Below, piece by piece: positions 50,213 to 59,115 of a stretch of 64,000 nucleotides of DNA. The stretch is from NCBI GenBank assembly GCA_025666215.1, contig CP102593.1:5221001-5285000 (forward strand), given 5' to 3'. The notes beneath the pieces are model-generated. The model ran no database searches, was not told where the DNA came from, and saw only the letters and a list, made by a program, of their open reading frames with translations. How positions within the stretch are numbered: position 1 is the stretch's first letter; every line of letters starts with the position of its first letter. Source of the DNA: Xanthomonas campestris pv. phormiicola (GTDB taxonomy: Bacteria > Pseudomonadota > Gammaproteobacteria > Xanthomonadales > Xanthomonadaceae). Made by a program: the position numbers and the translations under genes.

Positions 50213-51168
50213 GCGGTGCGGGCGGCCAGCTGCGCCAGCGCGCGTGCGTGCGCCGGGGCGTCGTTGAGGCAGGGGATGTAACGCACCTGCATGCCGCGCT
50301 GGGCGCAGGTCTCGACGAAACCCATCGCCACTTCCTCCAGCGTTTCCAGGCAGTCGGTGGCGAAGCCCGGGCAGATCACGTCGACCCGCTTGGTGCCCCG
50401 CTCGGCCAGCTGCCACAGGCTCGGCTCCGCGTACGGCTGCAGCCAGCGCTCGGCGCCGAAGCGCGACTGGTAACCGAGCTGCCAGTCGCCGGCGCCCAGG
50501 CCCAGCGCCGCGGCGATCGCCTGCGCGCTGGCCTCGCAACGCTGCGGGTACGGATCGCCGTTGTTGGCCACGCGCTGCGGCAGGCCATGGAAGGAGAAGA
50601 ACAGGGTCTCGCCGCGGCCGTGCTGCGCCCAGTGCGTGCGCACGCTGTCGGCCACCGCCTCGACCCAGGCCGGATCGGTCGGATAGTCCTCGATCAGGGT
50701 CACCGGCAGCTGCGGATTGCGCGCCTGCCAGGCCTGCACCACGTCCTCGATCGAGGCGGTGGTGGTGGTCGAATATTGCGGGTACAGCGGCAGCACCACG
50801 ATCCGGCGCATGCCGCCGTCGCGCAGCGCGTCCAGCGCCGGCGCCAGCGCCGGGGTACCGTAGCGCATCGCCCAGGCCACGCGATGCCCGGGCAGTTCGC
50901 GCTGCATGCCCTCGGCCAGGCGCCGGGTGTACACCGCCAGCGGCGAGCCTTCCGGCAGCCACACCAGCGCGTATTTCTCCGCCGAACGCGGCGAGCGCCG
51001 CGGCAGGATCACCCAGTTCAGCAGCGGCCACCAGAACAGCCTGGGAATGGCCACAACGCGTTTGTCGCCGAGGAACTCGGCCAGGTAACGGGCGACCGCA
51101 GGCGCAGTCGGCGCCTCGGGCGTGCCTAGATTCACCACCAGCACGGCGGTCTCGGGTACGTCGCTCAT
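50209..51168 (-). CDS. hemH: Ferrochelatase
   Basis: 319 residues, within the usual range. It inserts iron into protoporphyrin IX, the last step of heme synthesis. Family motifs are [14 protein letters not shown] at the N-terminus, [20 protein letters not shown], the active-site His in [25 protein letters not shown], and the Glu-bearing [16 protein letters not shown]. It heads a two-gene unit with the alpha/beta hydrolase. Confidence 0.97.
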   Translation of the reverse strand: MSDVPETAVLVVNLGTPEAPTAPAVARYLAEFLGDKRVVAIPRLFWWPLLNWVILPRRSPRSAEKYALVWLPEGSPLAVYTRRLAEGMQRELPGHRVAWAMRYGTPALAPALDALRDGGMRRIVVLPLYPQYSTTTTASIEDVVQAWQARNPQLPVTLIEDYPTDPAWVEAVADSVRTHWAQHGRGETLFFSFHGLPQRVANNGDPYPQRCEASAQAIAAALGLGAGDWQLGYQSRFGAERWLQPYAEPSLWQLAERGTKRVDVICPGFATDCLETLEEVAMGFVETCAQRGMQVRYIPCLNDAPAHARALAQLAARTA

Positions 51169-51331
51169 GCGCGCATTGTGGCAGAGCCGCCCGCCGCGCG
51201 CGTCGCCATCGTGCCTATCGCAACGATCGCGGCCCGCGCATTGCCGCGCGCACTCATTGCCGATTAATTGCGATGTGACTAAGTTCAAGGACTTGCAGTA
51301 TCTTGCTGCGGACCTATTTCGGACGCCCGCC

Positions 51332-52237
51332 ATGCCCCGCCTGCCGCGCCTCGCCCTGTTGTTGAGCACCACGCTGTTCGTCGGCCACGCCGTGGCCGGC
51401 CCGGAAGAAGACGAGCGCGCCCGCAATGCGCTGCGCGTGCTGAGCGACATCCAGGAGATCCCGGAGCAATCCATCCCCGACAAGCTGCTCGACGAGGGCC
51501 GCGCGATCGTGGTGATCCCGGACACGCTCAAGGCCGGTCTGGTCATCGGCGGGCGCCGCGGCCACGGCCTGATGTCGGTCAAGCGTCCCGACGGCACCTG
51601 GTCCAACCCGGTGTTCGTCAAGCTCACCGGCGGCAGCATCGGCTTCCAGGTCGGCGTGCAGTCCTCCGACGTGGTGCTGGTGTTCCGCAACGACCGCAGC
51701 CTGGACAACATCGTCAACGGCAAGTTCACCCTCGGCGCCGATGCCGGGGTCGCCGCCGGCCCGGTCGGGCGCAACGCCTCCGCCGCCACCGACGGCCAGC
51801 TCAAGGCCGAGATCTGGTCGTGGTCGCGCGCGCGCGGCCTGTTCGCCGGCGTGGCGCTGGACGGCGCGGCGCTGCAGATCGACGATGCCGCCGACCTCAA
51901 CGTGTACGGCGGCAACACCACCCCGCGCATGATCTTCGAAGGCCGCACCACGTCCCTGCCGTCCAACGACGTGGTCGCCTTCCGCGACAAGCTCGAGGAA
52001 GCCACCTATGCCGCGCGGCAGAACCGCGGCACCGACGGCGGCGATCGCCGCACCGCCGCGGCACCGCCGCCGCGGCCGCAGCCGGCGGCGCAGGCCGCAC
52101 CGCCCACGGTCGCCGAGCCCGCCGACGGCGCCAGCACCGCGCCATTGCAGGCCCCGCCGCAGACGGCGCCGCAGCAGGGCTTCCAGCCGGTGTCCGAAGG
52201 CGAGATCCGCACCGAGTCGCTGGACGGCAACCACTAG
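51332..52237 (+). CDS. SYLF-domain (YSC84-like) exported protein
   Basis: 301 residues with a signal peptide ([16 protein letters not shown]). The SYLF/Ysc84 lipid-binding domain spans about residues 30-215: [84 protein letters not shown] and [21 protein letters not shown] Pro/Ala/Gln-rich tail (about 225-301) is disordered. Eukaryotic relatives bind phosphoinositides, and the bacterial role is not settled. It is upstream of tatABC, separated by a hairpin. Confidence 0.88.
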   Translation: MPRLPRLALLLSTTLFVGHAVAGPEEDERARNALRVLSDIQEIPEQSIPDKLLDEGRAIVVIPDTLKAGLVIGGRRGHGLMSVKRPDGTWSNPVFVKLTGGSIGFQVGVQSSDVVLVFRNDRSLDNIVNGKFTLGADAGVAAGPVGRNASAATDGQLKAEIWSWSRARGLFAGVALDGAALQIDDAADLNVYGGNTTPRMIFEGRTTSLPSNDVVAFRDKLEEATYAARQNRGTDGGDRRTAAAPPPRPQPAAQAAPPTVAEPADGASTAPLQAPPQTAPQQGFQPVSEGEIRTESLDGNH

Positions 52238-52263
52238 AATCCGCGCCGCGGCGCGCAGCACTG

Positions 52264-52286
52264 AACGCACCGCGGCGCGGTGCGTT
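52264..52286 (+). terminator. Hairpin between the SYLF gene and tatA
   Basis: AACGCACCGC pairs perfectly with GCGGTGCGTT around a GGC loop, 26 nt after the SYLF stop and followed by ATCCTCCTCGTT. It separates the SYLF gene from the tat operon. Confidence 0.6.
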
Positions 52287-52324
52287 ATCCTCCTCGTTCC
52301 TTACGACTTCTCTGCGAGCGGATC

Positions 52325-52552
52325 ATGGGCGGTTTTAGCATCTGGCACTGGCTGGTCGTGCTGGTGATCGTGCTGCTGGTGTTCGGCACCAAGCGGCTGA
52401 CCAGCGGCGCCAAGGATCTGGGCAGTGCGGTCAAGGAGTTCAAGAAAGGCATGCGCGACGAGGACAAGCCCGCCGGCCAGCTCGGCGACGAGTCGCGCAG
52501 CAGCGAGCACTCCCGCGACAGCCAGGCCGAACGCGACCGCGACGCGCGCTGA
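52325..52552 (+). CDS. tatA: Sec-independent translocase subunit TatA
   Basis: 75 residues. The single N-terminal membrane helix ([20 protein letters not shown]) has the F-G-x-x-x-L hinge. An amphipathic helix ([16 protein letters not shown]) and a short charged tail follow. TatA oligomers form the passage for folded proteins across the inner membrane. It is first in tatABC, and tatB starts 16 bp later. Confidence 0.96.
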   Translation: MGGFSIWHWLVVLVIVLLVFGTKRLTSGAKDLGSAVKEFKKGMRDEDKPAGQLGDESRSSEHSRDSQAERDRDAR

Positions 52553-52568
52553 ATAGGACGCTGTCGGC

Positions 52569-53114
52569 GTGTTCGATATCGGATTCAGCGAGCTGCTGCT
52601 GATCGCCGTGGTGGCGCTGGTGGTGCTCGGCCCGGAACGCCTGCCCAAGGCCGCGCGCTTCGCCGGCCTGTGGGTACGCCGCGCGCGCGCGCAGTGGGAT
52701 TCGGTGAAGCAGGAACTGGAGCGCGAACTGGAAGCCGAGGAACTCAAGCGCAGCCTGCAGGACGTGCAGGCCTCGCTGCGCCAGGCCGAATCGCAACTGC
52801 GCGACAGCGGCCAGCAGCTGCAGCGCGAGACCGAGGCGCTGCGCCGCGAGATCGACCCGACCGGGCCGCCGCCGCTGGCCGAGGGCGCGCCGGCGGCCAG
52901 CGCACCGCCGACCACGACGCCAGCGTCGGAACCACTGCCGCCGTCCGGCGCTGCCGCCGCCGACCACCCGTTGCCGGCCACCACGCCAGCCGCGCCGACC
53001 ACGCAGACGCACGCACCAGGCGACGCGCCGGCGCCCGCCGCGCACGGCCCTGCCCCCACACCGCCGGCGCCTGGCGCCGCACCGCCCAACGGCGACCCTG
53101 AGGCGCCGCGATGA
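52569..53114 (+). CDS. tatB: Sec-independent translocase subunit TatB
   Basis: 181 residues from a GTG start. It begins VFDIGFSELLLIAVVALVVLGPERLPKA (V read as fMet), with the TatB-specific Glu in the membrane helix and the G-P-E-R-L-P hinge. An amphipathic and coiled-coil region (DSVKQELERELEAEELKRSL) is followed by an unusually long Pro/Ala/Thr-rich tail (about 95-181), which is probably disordered. Its stop overlaps the tatC ATG (ATGA). Confidence 0.95.
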   Translation: MFDIGFSELLLIAVVALVVLGPERLPKAARFAGLWVRRARAQWDSVKQELERELEAEELKRSLQDVQASLRQAESQLRDSGQQLQRETEALRREIDPTGPPPLAEGAPAASAPPTTTPASEPLPPSGAAAADHPLPATTPAAPTTQTHAPGDAPAPAAHGPAPTPPAPGAAPPNGDPEAPR

Positions 53115-53851
53115 ATCCGGAAGCCGAAAGCAGCCTGATCGAGCACCTGGTCGAATTGCGCGCGCGCCTGGTGCGCGCGCTGATCGGCCTGGGCGTGGTG
53201 GTGCTGGCGCTGCTGCCCTTCTCCAAGCCCATCTACACCTGGCTGGCCGCGCCGATGCTGGCGCAGCTGCCGATCGGGCAGAGCGTGATCGCCACCCATC
53301 CGGCCGGCGCGGTGTTCGCCCCGCTCAAGCTGACCTTCTTCGTGGGCGTGTTCATCGCCGTGCCGTGGCTGCTGTACCAGGCCTGGGCGTTCGTCGCCCC
53401 GGGCCTGTACCAGCGCGAGAAGCGCCTGGCATTGCCGCTGCTGGCCTCGGCCGTGCTGCTGTTCTACGTCGGCTGCGCCTTCGCCTATTTCCTGGTGCTG
53501 CCGGCGGTGTTCCACTTCCTGACCACGTTCAAGCCGGACATCATCCAGCTCACCCCCGACGCCGGCGCCTACCTGGATTTCGTGCTGGCGATCTTCTTCG
53601 CCTTCGGCGCCAGCTTCGAGCTGCCGGTGGCGCTGGTGATCCTGGCCCTGCTCGGCTGGGTCACCCCGCAGCAGCTGCGCGAAGGCCGCGGCTACGCAGT
53701 GGTCGGCATCTTCGTGCTGGCGGCGGTGCTGACCCCGCCGGACGTGGTCTCGCAGCTGATGCTGGCGATCCCGATGTGCCTGCTGTACGAGATCGGCATC
53801 ATTGCGGCCAGTGCGGTGACCAAGAAGCCGGGAATCGAGGCTAGGGAATAG
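53111..53851 (+). CDS. tatC: Sec-independent translocase subunit TatC
   Basis: 246 residues, six membrane helices. The N-terminal cytoplasmic signature is SLIEHLVELRARLVRA. The first periplasmic loop region has PIYTWLAAPML, and FVAPGLYQREKRLA is the conserved loop that helps bind the twin-arginine signal. It overlaps tatB by 4 nt. Confidence 0.96.
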   Translation: MNPEAESSLIEHLVELRARLVRALIGLGVVVLALLPFSKPIYTWLAAPMLAQLPIGQSVIATHPAGAVFAPLKLTFFVGVFIAVPWLLYQAWAFVAPGLYQREKRLALPLLASAVLLFYVGCAFAYFLVLPAVFHFLTTFKPDIIQLTPDAGAYLDFVLAIFFAFGASFELPVALVILALLGWVTPQQLREGRGYAVVGIFVLAAVLTPPDVVSQLMLAIPMCLLYEIGIIAASAVTKKPGIEARE

Positions 53852-54024
53852 GGAATGGGAACGGCGTAGTGCGTCGGGGCTGAAACCCTTCCGCACCAGC
53901 AGGCACCTCCAGTCCGCAGCAACCACCGAATCCAGTCCGCACATCACGCAAAAAAGAAGCGGCCCCGAAGGGCCGCCTGCTGTTGCTGTTACCGATTCCC
54001 GATTCCCCGTTCCCGATTCCCAGC
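53846..54024. repeat. GGGAAT-type inverted repeat flanking the tatC 3' end
   Basis: The left arm (53844-53866, GGGAATAGGGAATGGGAACGG) touches the tatC stop, and the right arm (53991-54024) is built of GATTCCCGATTCCCC-type units. The arms can pair. Between them lie a REP-like unit with a CGGGGCTGAAACCC core (about 53868-53900) and a terminator for the minus-strand gene. Confidence 0.7.
53949..53976 (-). terminator. Rho-independent terminator of the BPSS1780-type gene
   Basis: GCGGCCC pairs with GGGCCGC around a 4-nt loop (53959-53976). On the minus strand it is followed by TTCTTTTTT, a good T-run, 51 nt past the stop of the membrane-protein gene. In the plus direction it could also act on tatC messages. 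Confidence 0.8.
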
Positions 54025-54026
54025 CC

Positions 54027-54926
54027 TCAAGCGGCAAACACATTCGAAGGCGGCGGCGGCACCGCCGGCGCGGCATCGCCGCTGTGCACGAACATCTGCT
54101 TCCACGCCGCGTAGACCGCGCCGGCCAGCGCCGGCATCGCCAGCGCCATCAGCAGCAACTGCGCGACCAGGGCGGCGATCGTCGGCCCGGCCAGCGCCTG
54201 CACCAGCAGCACCACCAACGCCAGCACGAAATACAGCGCGAACATCGCGATGAAGGCGAGCACGAAGAACACCAGCATCGCCGGCACGTTGTGCAGGCAG
54301 GCGCGCAGGCTGTTGCGCATCGCCGCCAGGCCGTTGCGGCCGTCGAACATCACCTGCGGGACGAGCACGAACAGGGTCAGCGTCACCGCCACGAAGCCGA
54401 CCAGCACCATCAGCAGCCACAGCAGGATGCGCATCGCCGGCAACGTGGCCACCAGCTGCTCGACCTGCGCCGGATCGGGCTGGGTGCTGGACTGGCCGAG
54501 CTCGTTGAGCTTGTTCATCACCGTGCCCAGCTGCTCCAAACCGCTGGGCGTGATCACGATCACCGCCAGGATGCTCAACAACAGCCCGACCACCACCTGC
54601 GGCAGCACCGCCACCAGCAAGCTGGGCACGCGCCCGCCGTGCAGCGCCTCCAGCAGGTGCGCCGGCTGCGCAACGCGGCCCTGGTCCACTTCGCGCACCG
54701 CCCACACCAGCCCGCCGAACAGCAGCGGCCCGGCCAGGCCCAGCAGCAGTTGCGCCAGCATGCCCAGGGTCGGGTTCAGCGCGCCGATCAGCAGCGCCAG
54801 CAGCGCCGCCAGGCCCCAGATCACGCCCAGCAGGCCCAGCGCCAGCGGCGCCCGGCGCAGCAGCGCAATTCCGCTCAACAGCCATTCCGCGCCGGCCGAG
54901 GCCGGCAGCTTGCGAATCTCGATCAT
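54027..54926 (-). CDS. BPSS1780-type membrane protein
   Basis: 299 residues from ATG 54926. The N-terminal MIEIRKLPASAGAEWLLSG and the roughly six hydrophobic segments are typical of the BPSS1780 family of inner-membrane proteins of unknown function. A conserved-looking cytoplasmic loop reads LVPQVMFDGRNGLAAMRNSL. The C-terminus is Pro/Ala-rich. The gene ends in a clear T-run terminator. A putative glutamine amidotransferase gene lies downstream of its promoter side in the same direction. Confidence 0.8.
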   Translation of the reverse strand: MIEIRKLPASAGAEWLLSGIALLRRAPLALGLLGVIWGLAALLALLIGALNPTLGMLAQLLLGLAGPLLFGGLVWAVREVDQGRVAQPAHLLEALHGGRVPSLLVAVLPQVVVGLLLSILAVIVITPSGLEQLGTVMNKLNELGQSSTQPDPAQVEQLVATLPAMRILLWLLMVLVGFVAVTLTLFVLVPQVMFDGRNGLAAMRNSLRACLHNVPAMLVFFVLAFIAMFALYFVLALVVLLVQALAGPTIAALVAQLLLMALAMPALAGAVYAAWKQMFVHSGDAAPAVPPPPSNVFAA

Positions 54927-54974
54927 TGCCAATCCGAAGTGGGGGAACGCCGTACAACGCGGCGCCTGTACAGA

Positions 54975-55724
54975 TTATCGCGGTTTTGCCTGGCCGCCGG
55001 CGGTTTGCTGGCCGCGCGCGTGCTGAACGAAGCGCCGCAGCAGCTTGCGCGCCAGCGGCGCGGCGCTGACCTCGCGGGCGATGGTACGGGCGCAGCGGCC
55101 GGCGCTGCGTAGACACTCGGCGCGGGCGTGCACGTAGCCGCGCATGTGGTGGGTGGCGAATTCCGGGTGGAACTGCACGCCCCAGGCGGCTTCGCCCCAG
55201 CGGAAGGCATGGCACTGGTCCTGCGCCGAACGCGCCAGCACGGTGGCGCCGGCCGGCGCGCGCAGCACCGTCTGCAGGTGCGTGGCGTGCGCCGGGAAGC
55301 GTTCGGGCAGGCCGGCGAACAGCGGATCGTCGAACGCCGGCGGATGCAGGTCGATGTGCACGGTGCCCGATTCGCGCCCGGCCGGGTTGTAGGCGACCTC
55401 CCCGCCCAGCGCGTGCGCCAGCAGCTGGTGGCCGTAGCAGATGCCCAGCAGCGGTGTGCCGGCGTGGGCGGCCTCGCGCAGCCAGTCGGCCGAGCGCTCG
55501 CTCCAGTCGGCGCGGTCGGTGACGAAGGCCGCCGAGCCGGTGACGATGATGCCGGCGAAGCCCGTGCGCGCGGGCAATGCGGCACCGCCGGCGACATTGG
55601 CGACCACCGTGTCGCGCGCGGCCAGGCCGGCGGCGACGCGGATCCAGTGCGGGAAGCGCCCATAGCGCCGCATCGTCGCCACCGGCTCGCCGGTTTCGAG
55701 GATCAGGAAGGGCGCAGGCGTCAT
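54975..55724 (-). CDS. Class I glutamine amidotransferase domain protein
   Basis: 249 residues. The triad of class I amidotransferases is present: nucleophile Cys96 in LGICYGHQLLAHALGG, His186 and Glu188 in WGVQFHPEFA. IVTGSAAFVTD is the strand before the active site. It resembles the GuaA-amidotransferase-like stand-alone proteins (often misannotated as GMP synthase) that hydrolyse gamma-glutamyl compounds. No partner synthetase is adjacent. The gene is 48 bp upstream of the BPSS1780-type gene on the same strand. Confidence 0.88.
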   Translation of the reverse strand: MTPAPFLILETGEPVATMRRYGRFPHWIRVAAGLAARDTVVANVAGGAALPARTGFAGIIVTGSAAFVTDRADWSERSADWLREAAHAGTPLLGICYGHQLLAHALGGEVAYNPAGRESGTVHIDLHPPAFDDPLFAGLPERFPAHATHLQTVLRAPAGATVLARSAQDQCHAFRWGEAAWGVQFHPEFATHHMRGYVHARAECLRSAGRCARTIAREVSAAPLARKLLRRFVQHARGQQTAGGQAKPR

Positions 55725-56149
55725 CGGCGGGCGGCAACTCGGAAGGGGTCGACCCGATTGTAGACAGACCTTCGCGGCTTTTTCCAAGCCGATGACGCAC
55801 CGCACCGCTGTCGCGCGTGGCAATTCAGCTGCACGACAGTCGTTTGCCGCGGCAACGCGTCGGTTCTGCCATGAGCGCTGCGCCACTCGAGCGGGTGCAC
55901 GCAGCGCTTGGGACGGCAGGGGAATTCCGCCAGCATCGCCGGATCCACGACCGTGAGCCGCTCGTCGGGATCCAGTTCGAAGAGGCGCCGGTACTGTTCC
56001 GGGGCCAGGGCCTTGGCCGCTTCGTCCTGGAATTCCAGGGCGATGCGGTTGATCTCCTCGCCCTCGGCCCGGCTGGTGGCGGACTCGGCGTTTGGCGTGC
56101 GCCGATCGCCGTGATCGCACCAGCGCGCGCCGCGCCGGCCGTGGCCGCC
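55725..56149 (-). other. 425-bp gap with a possible unidentified minus-strand coding scrap
   Basis: On the minus strand about 56115-55870 reads like protein: EEINRIALEFQDEAAKAL, APEQYRRLFELDPDERL, TVVDPAMLAEFPCRPKRC. The frame stays open toward the amidotransferase stop region but loses protein character after about 55870, and no convincing start or ribosome-binding site is visible. I do not recognise it. It could be the end of a decayed gene. Confidence 0.3.
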
Positions 56150-57970
56150 TCACTCGCGCGGCGGCAGCACCGACAGCACTTCCTCGATGGTGGTCAGGCC
56201 GGCGGCGACTTTTTCCAGGCCGGCACGGCGCAGGCTGCGCACGCCCTCGGCCTGCGCGGCGCGGCTGAAGCCGGCCAGGTCCATGTCGGCGCGGATCAGC
56301 GTGCGCAGGCGCGGCGTCACCGGCAGCAGTTCGTACAGGCCGACCCGGCCCAGGTAGCCGGTGCGGCGGCATTCCAGGCAGCCGACCGGGGCGTGCACCT
56401 GCAGCTCCTCCGGCAGCGCTTCGCCCGGCTCGCGCAGCGCATCCCACTCGAGGTCGCTGAGCGTGTGCGGGCGCTTGCAGTGCGTGCACAGCGTGCGCAC
56501 CAGGCGCTGCGCCAGCACGCCGTTGAGGGTGGAGGCGACCAGGTAGTGCGGCACGCCCAGGTCGAGCAGGCGGGTGATCGCCGAGGGCGCGTCGTTGGTA
56601 TGCAGGGTGGACAGCACCAGATGCCCGGTCAGCGAGGCCTGCACCGCCATCTGCGCGGTTTCCAGGTCGCGGATCTCGCCGATCATGATGATGTCCGGGT
56701 CCTGCCGCAGCAGGGTGCGCACACCGCTGGCGAAGTCCAGGTCGATGTTGGTCTGCACCTGCATCTGGTTGAACTCCGGCGCGATCATCTCGATCGGGTC
56801 CTCGACGCTGCACACGTTCACGTCCGGCGTGGCCAGGCGCTTGAGCGTGGAGTACAGCGTGGTGGTCTTGCCCGAGCCGGTCGGGCCGGTGACCAGCACG
56901 ATGCCGTGCGGGCGTTCGACCAGCGCCGCCCAGCCGGCCGCCTCCTGCGCGCTGAAGCCGAGCTGGTCCACGCTCTTGAACGCCGCGTCCGGGTCGAAGA
57001 TGCGCATCACGCACTTCTCGCCGAACGCGGTGGGCATGGTCGACAGGCGCATCTCGGTCTCGCGCCCGCCCGGCGAGCGGGTCTTGATGCGCCCGTCCTG
57101 CGGGCGCCGGCGCTCGGCCAGGTCCATGCGCCCGAGCACCTTGATCCGGCTGACGATGGCGGTCATCACCGCCGGCGGCACCTCCAGCACCTTGTGCAGC
57201 ACGCCGTCGATGCGGAAGCGCATGCGCCCGGCCTCGCGCCGCGGTTCCAGGTGGATGTCGCTGGCGCGCTGCTCGAAGGCGTACTGCAGCAGCCAGTCGA
57301 CGATGTGCACGATGTGGTGGTCGTCGGCGTTGACGTCGCCGCCGCGGCCCAGTTCCACCAGCTGCTCGAAACTGGGCAGGCCGCTGCTCTGCTCGTTGCG
57401 CCCGTCCTTGGCGCCGCGCACCGAGCGGGTCACGCCGAAGAATTCCATGGTGTAGCGGTGCAGGTCCAGTGGGTTGACCACCGCGATCTCGATCCGGCGC
57501 CGCGCCAGGTGCTGCACGTCGCCCAGCCAGTCCAGCGCCAGCGGTTCGCTGGTGGCCACCAGCAGGCGTTCGCCATCCAGCGCCAGCGGCAGGATGCGGT
57601 GGCGGCGCGCGTAGGCGTGCGAGACCACGGCGGTGACCGCGGCCACGTCGACCCGGGTCGGGTCGATGCGCAGGTAGCGCAGGCCGCAGCGCTGCGCCAG
57701 CCACTCGGTCAGCCGTTCCAGGCCCAGCTCGCTGCCGGGCGGACGGGTGGCGGCCAGTTTCAGGTTGGATAGCAGCACCAGCGGATGCACGTCGCTGACA
57801 GTGCGCGCGGACTGCGCCGAGAACTGCATGCGGCCGCGCTCGGCCGGCGCGACCAGGCCGTCGGCCAGCAGCGCCGCGGCCACCCGCTCGAAACTCAGGC
57901 GCCCGGGCGGCAGCGACACGGTGGCAGGTACAGGCACGGCGGGCGGCTGCGCGGCAGGTCGCGAATCCAT
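56150..57970 (-). CDS. GspE/PilB-family ATPase (orphan)
   Basis: 606 residues. An N-terminal GspE-like domain (about 30-190) is followed by the ATPase core: HIVHIVDWLLQYAFEQRASDIHLEP, Walker A GPTGSGKTTTLYS, the Asp-box SVEDPIE, Walker B DPDIIMIGEIRD and the His-box LTGHLVLSTLHTNDAPS. The tetracysteine zinc motif CTHC...CLECRRTGYLGR is present as in GspE. It powers type II secretion or type IV pilus-like assembly, but no gsp or pil genes adjoin it. It diverges from glyQ across 76 bp. Confidence 0.93.
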   Translation of the reverse strand: MDSRPAAQPPAVPVPATVSLPPGRLSFERVAAALLADGLVAPAERGRMQFSAQSARTVSDVHPLVLLSNLKLAATRPPGSELGLERLTEWLAQRCGLRYLRIDPTRVDVAAVTAVVSHAYARRHRILPLALDGERLLVATSEPLALDWLGDVQHLARRRIEIAVVNPLDLHRYTMEFFGVTRSVRGAKDGRNEQSSGLPSFEQLVELGRGGDVNADDHHIVHIVDWLLQYAFEQRASDIHLEPRREAGRMRFRIDGVLHKVLEVPPAVMTAIVSRIKVLGRMDLAERRRPQDGRIKTRSPGGRETEMRLSTMPTAFGEKCVMRIFDPDAAFKSVDQLGFSAQEAAGWAALVERPHGIVLVTGPTGSGKTTTLYSTLKRLATPDVNVCSVEDPIEMIAPEFNQMQVQTNIDLDFASGVRTLLRQDPDIIMIGEIRDLETAQMAVQASLTGHLVLSTLHTNDAPSAITRLLDLGVPHYLVASTLNGVLAQRLVRTLCTHCKRPHTLSDLEWDALREPGEALPEELQVHAPVGCLECRRTGYLGRVGLYELLPVTPRLRTLIRADMDLAGFSRAAQAEGVRSLRRAGLEKVAAGLTTIEEVLSVLPPRE

Positions 57971-58046
57971 GGTCCAGGTCCGGTGCGCGGAAGTCCCCGC
58001 AAGTCGGTCGCTATACTAGCGCACCCCTTTTGCCGGCCTTTGCTGC

Positions 58047-58955
<909 letters not shown>

Positions 58956-58964
58956 GGCCTTCAT

Positions 58965-59095
58965 AGCCCCTCTCCCAACGGGATAGGGGTTGGGGTGAGG
59001 GTACGGGGCGAAGCCCTGCAGACCTGAACTTCCAAGGCTTCGCCCGAACCCTCATCCGCCCCTTCGGGGCACCTTCTCCCGCAGGGAGAAGGGAA
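58965..59095. repeat. Fold-back repeat (CCCCTCTCCC...GGGAGAAGGG) between glyQ and glyS
   Basis: 131 bp with imperfect terminal inverted repeats (AGCCCCTCTCCC and GGGAGAAGGG) and a second inner pairing (GGTTGGGGTGAGGGT with ACCCTCATCCGCCCC). A near-identical copy is at 61626-61759 and a partial one at 19213-19300. It fills almost the entire glyQ-glyS spacer. Confidence 0.85.
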
Positions 59096-59115
59096 CCGCT
59101 AGCAAGGTCTGACAC

